From Paludibacter sp. (lineage in GTDB: Bacteria > Bacteroidota > Bacteroidia > Bacteroidales > Paludibacteraceae), in contig JAQWCZ010000153.1 of the NCBI GenBank assembly GCA_028705705.1, positions 1 to 5,481 on the forward strand: DNA of 5,481 nucleotides, read 5' to 3'. The notes beneath the pieces are model-generated. The model made no database searches, had not been told where the DNA came from, and saw nothing but the letters and a program-made list of their open reading frames with translations. This document shows positions 5,272 to 5,481 of the stretch, in pieces (the stretch's first letter is position 1; every line of letters starts with the position of its first letter). The translations under genes were made by a program, and so were the position numbers.

Positions 5272-5481
5272 ATGAACGATTTAAATCACATAATATTTAA
5301 AGTAATTGCTAACGAGGCAACAGTTGCTGAACGGAAACAATTCGAAAACTGGATTCATGAAGATGCAGCTAATGAGCTTGAATTTCAGAAAATAAAATCG
5401 TATTACGAATCCAATGTTGAGTTTTATCACAACATTAATCCTGAAGAGGCTTTTGAAAGATTTAGGAAAAAACACCTCAAA
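5272..5481 (+). CDS. FecR-family anti-sigma factor, N-terminal part (cut by window edge)
   Basis: An ATG at 5272 opens a frame that stays open for 70 codons to the last base of the window. The residues, including 'VIANEATVAERKQFENWIHE' (11-30) and 'NELEFQKIKSYYE' (34-46), match the cytoplasmic N-terminal domain of FecR-type anti-sigma factors, which binds the sigma factor. The expected rest, beyond the edge, is one membrane helix and a periplasmic FecR domain that senses a TonB-dependent transducer. The gene follows the ECF sigma gene by 54 bases with no obvious promoter or terminator between, so the two are probably co-transcribed. The upstream AAAGAG is only a weak ribosome-binding candidate. 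Confidence 0.88.
   Translation, partial: MNDLNHIIFKVIANEATVAERKQFENWIHEDAANELEFQKIKSYYESNVEFYHNINPEEAFERFRKKHLK

Noticed and set aside
5281..5475. Minus-strand open frame of 64 codons opposite the FecR start
   Set aside because: The plus-strand frame gives a clear FecR N-terminal domain; the antisense peptide is only Phe/Ile-rich because of the A-rich coding strand.
1..5481. CRISPR array or insertion sequence
   Set aside because: No regularly spaced repeats of 25-40 bases, no transposase and no terminal inverted repeats with target duplications are visible.

Overview
The window looks like a chromosomal segment of a Bacteroidetes bacterium, probably of the order Bacteroidales. Four things support this. 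The promoters match the Bacteroidetes -7 consensus TAnnTTTG with an upstream TTTG. Genes lack clear Shine-Dalgarno sequences and have A/T-rich leaders. The tmRNA encodes the tag GETNYALAA, the form I recall for Bacteroides. An ECF sigma factor is followed directly by a FecR-type anti-sigma gene, the typical start of a SusC/SusD-type regulatory cassette.

Left part (about 1-2300, minus strand): a two-gene operon encodes a type I restriction-modification specificity subunit of half size (one target-recognition domain, 187 aa) and, 6 bases later, the HsdM N6-adenine methyltransferase (522 aa). Transcription probably starts near 2254 from a good promoter at 2292-2261. No HsdR is in the window; it would have to lie beyond base 1 or elsewhere. 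The hsdS start codon is TTG, directly after a run of nine T on the coding strand.

Middle (about 2424-3005, minus strand): a complete one-piece tmRNA gene (ssrA, 2489-2882) with a strong terminator hairpin just beyond its 3' end. A short repeat-rich leader lies upstream. The restriction-modification operon sits immediately beyond the 3' end of ssrA, a classic island insertion position, but no duplicated ssrA end or integrase is visible here.

Right part (plus strand): a 394-aa AAA_14/DUF4143 ATPase is driven by a promoter overlaid with an operator-like array of AGTAAA half-sites. Next comes a decayed fragment of an ORF6N-domain gene (minus strand). Then come an ECF sigma factor with its own promoter and the first 70 codons of a FecR-family anti-sigma factor running off the right edge.

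No wholly new system is evident. The points most worth a second look are the homopolymer at the hsdS start, the operator array on the ATPase promoter, the perfect 11-bp tandem repeat inside an inverted repeat upstream of ssrA, and the possible ssrA-linked island.
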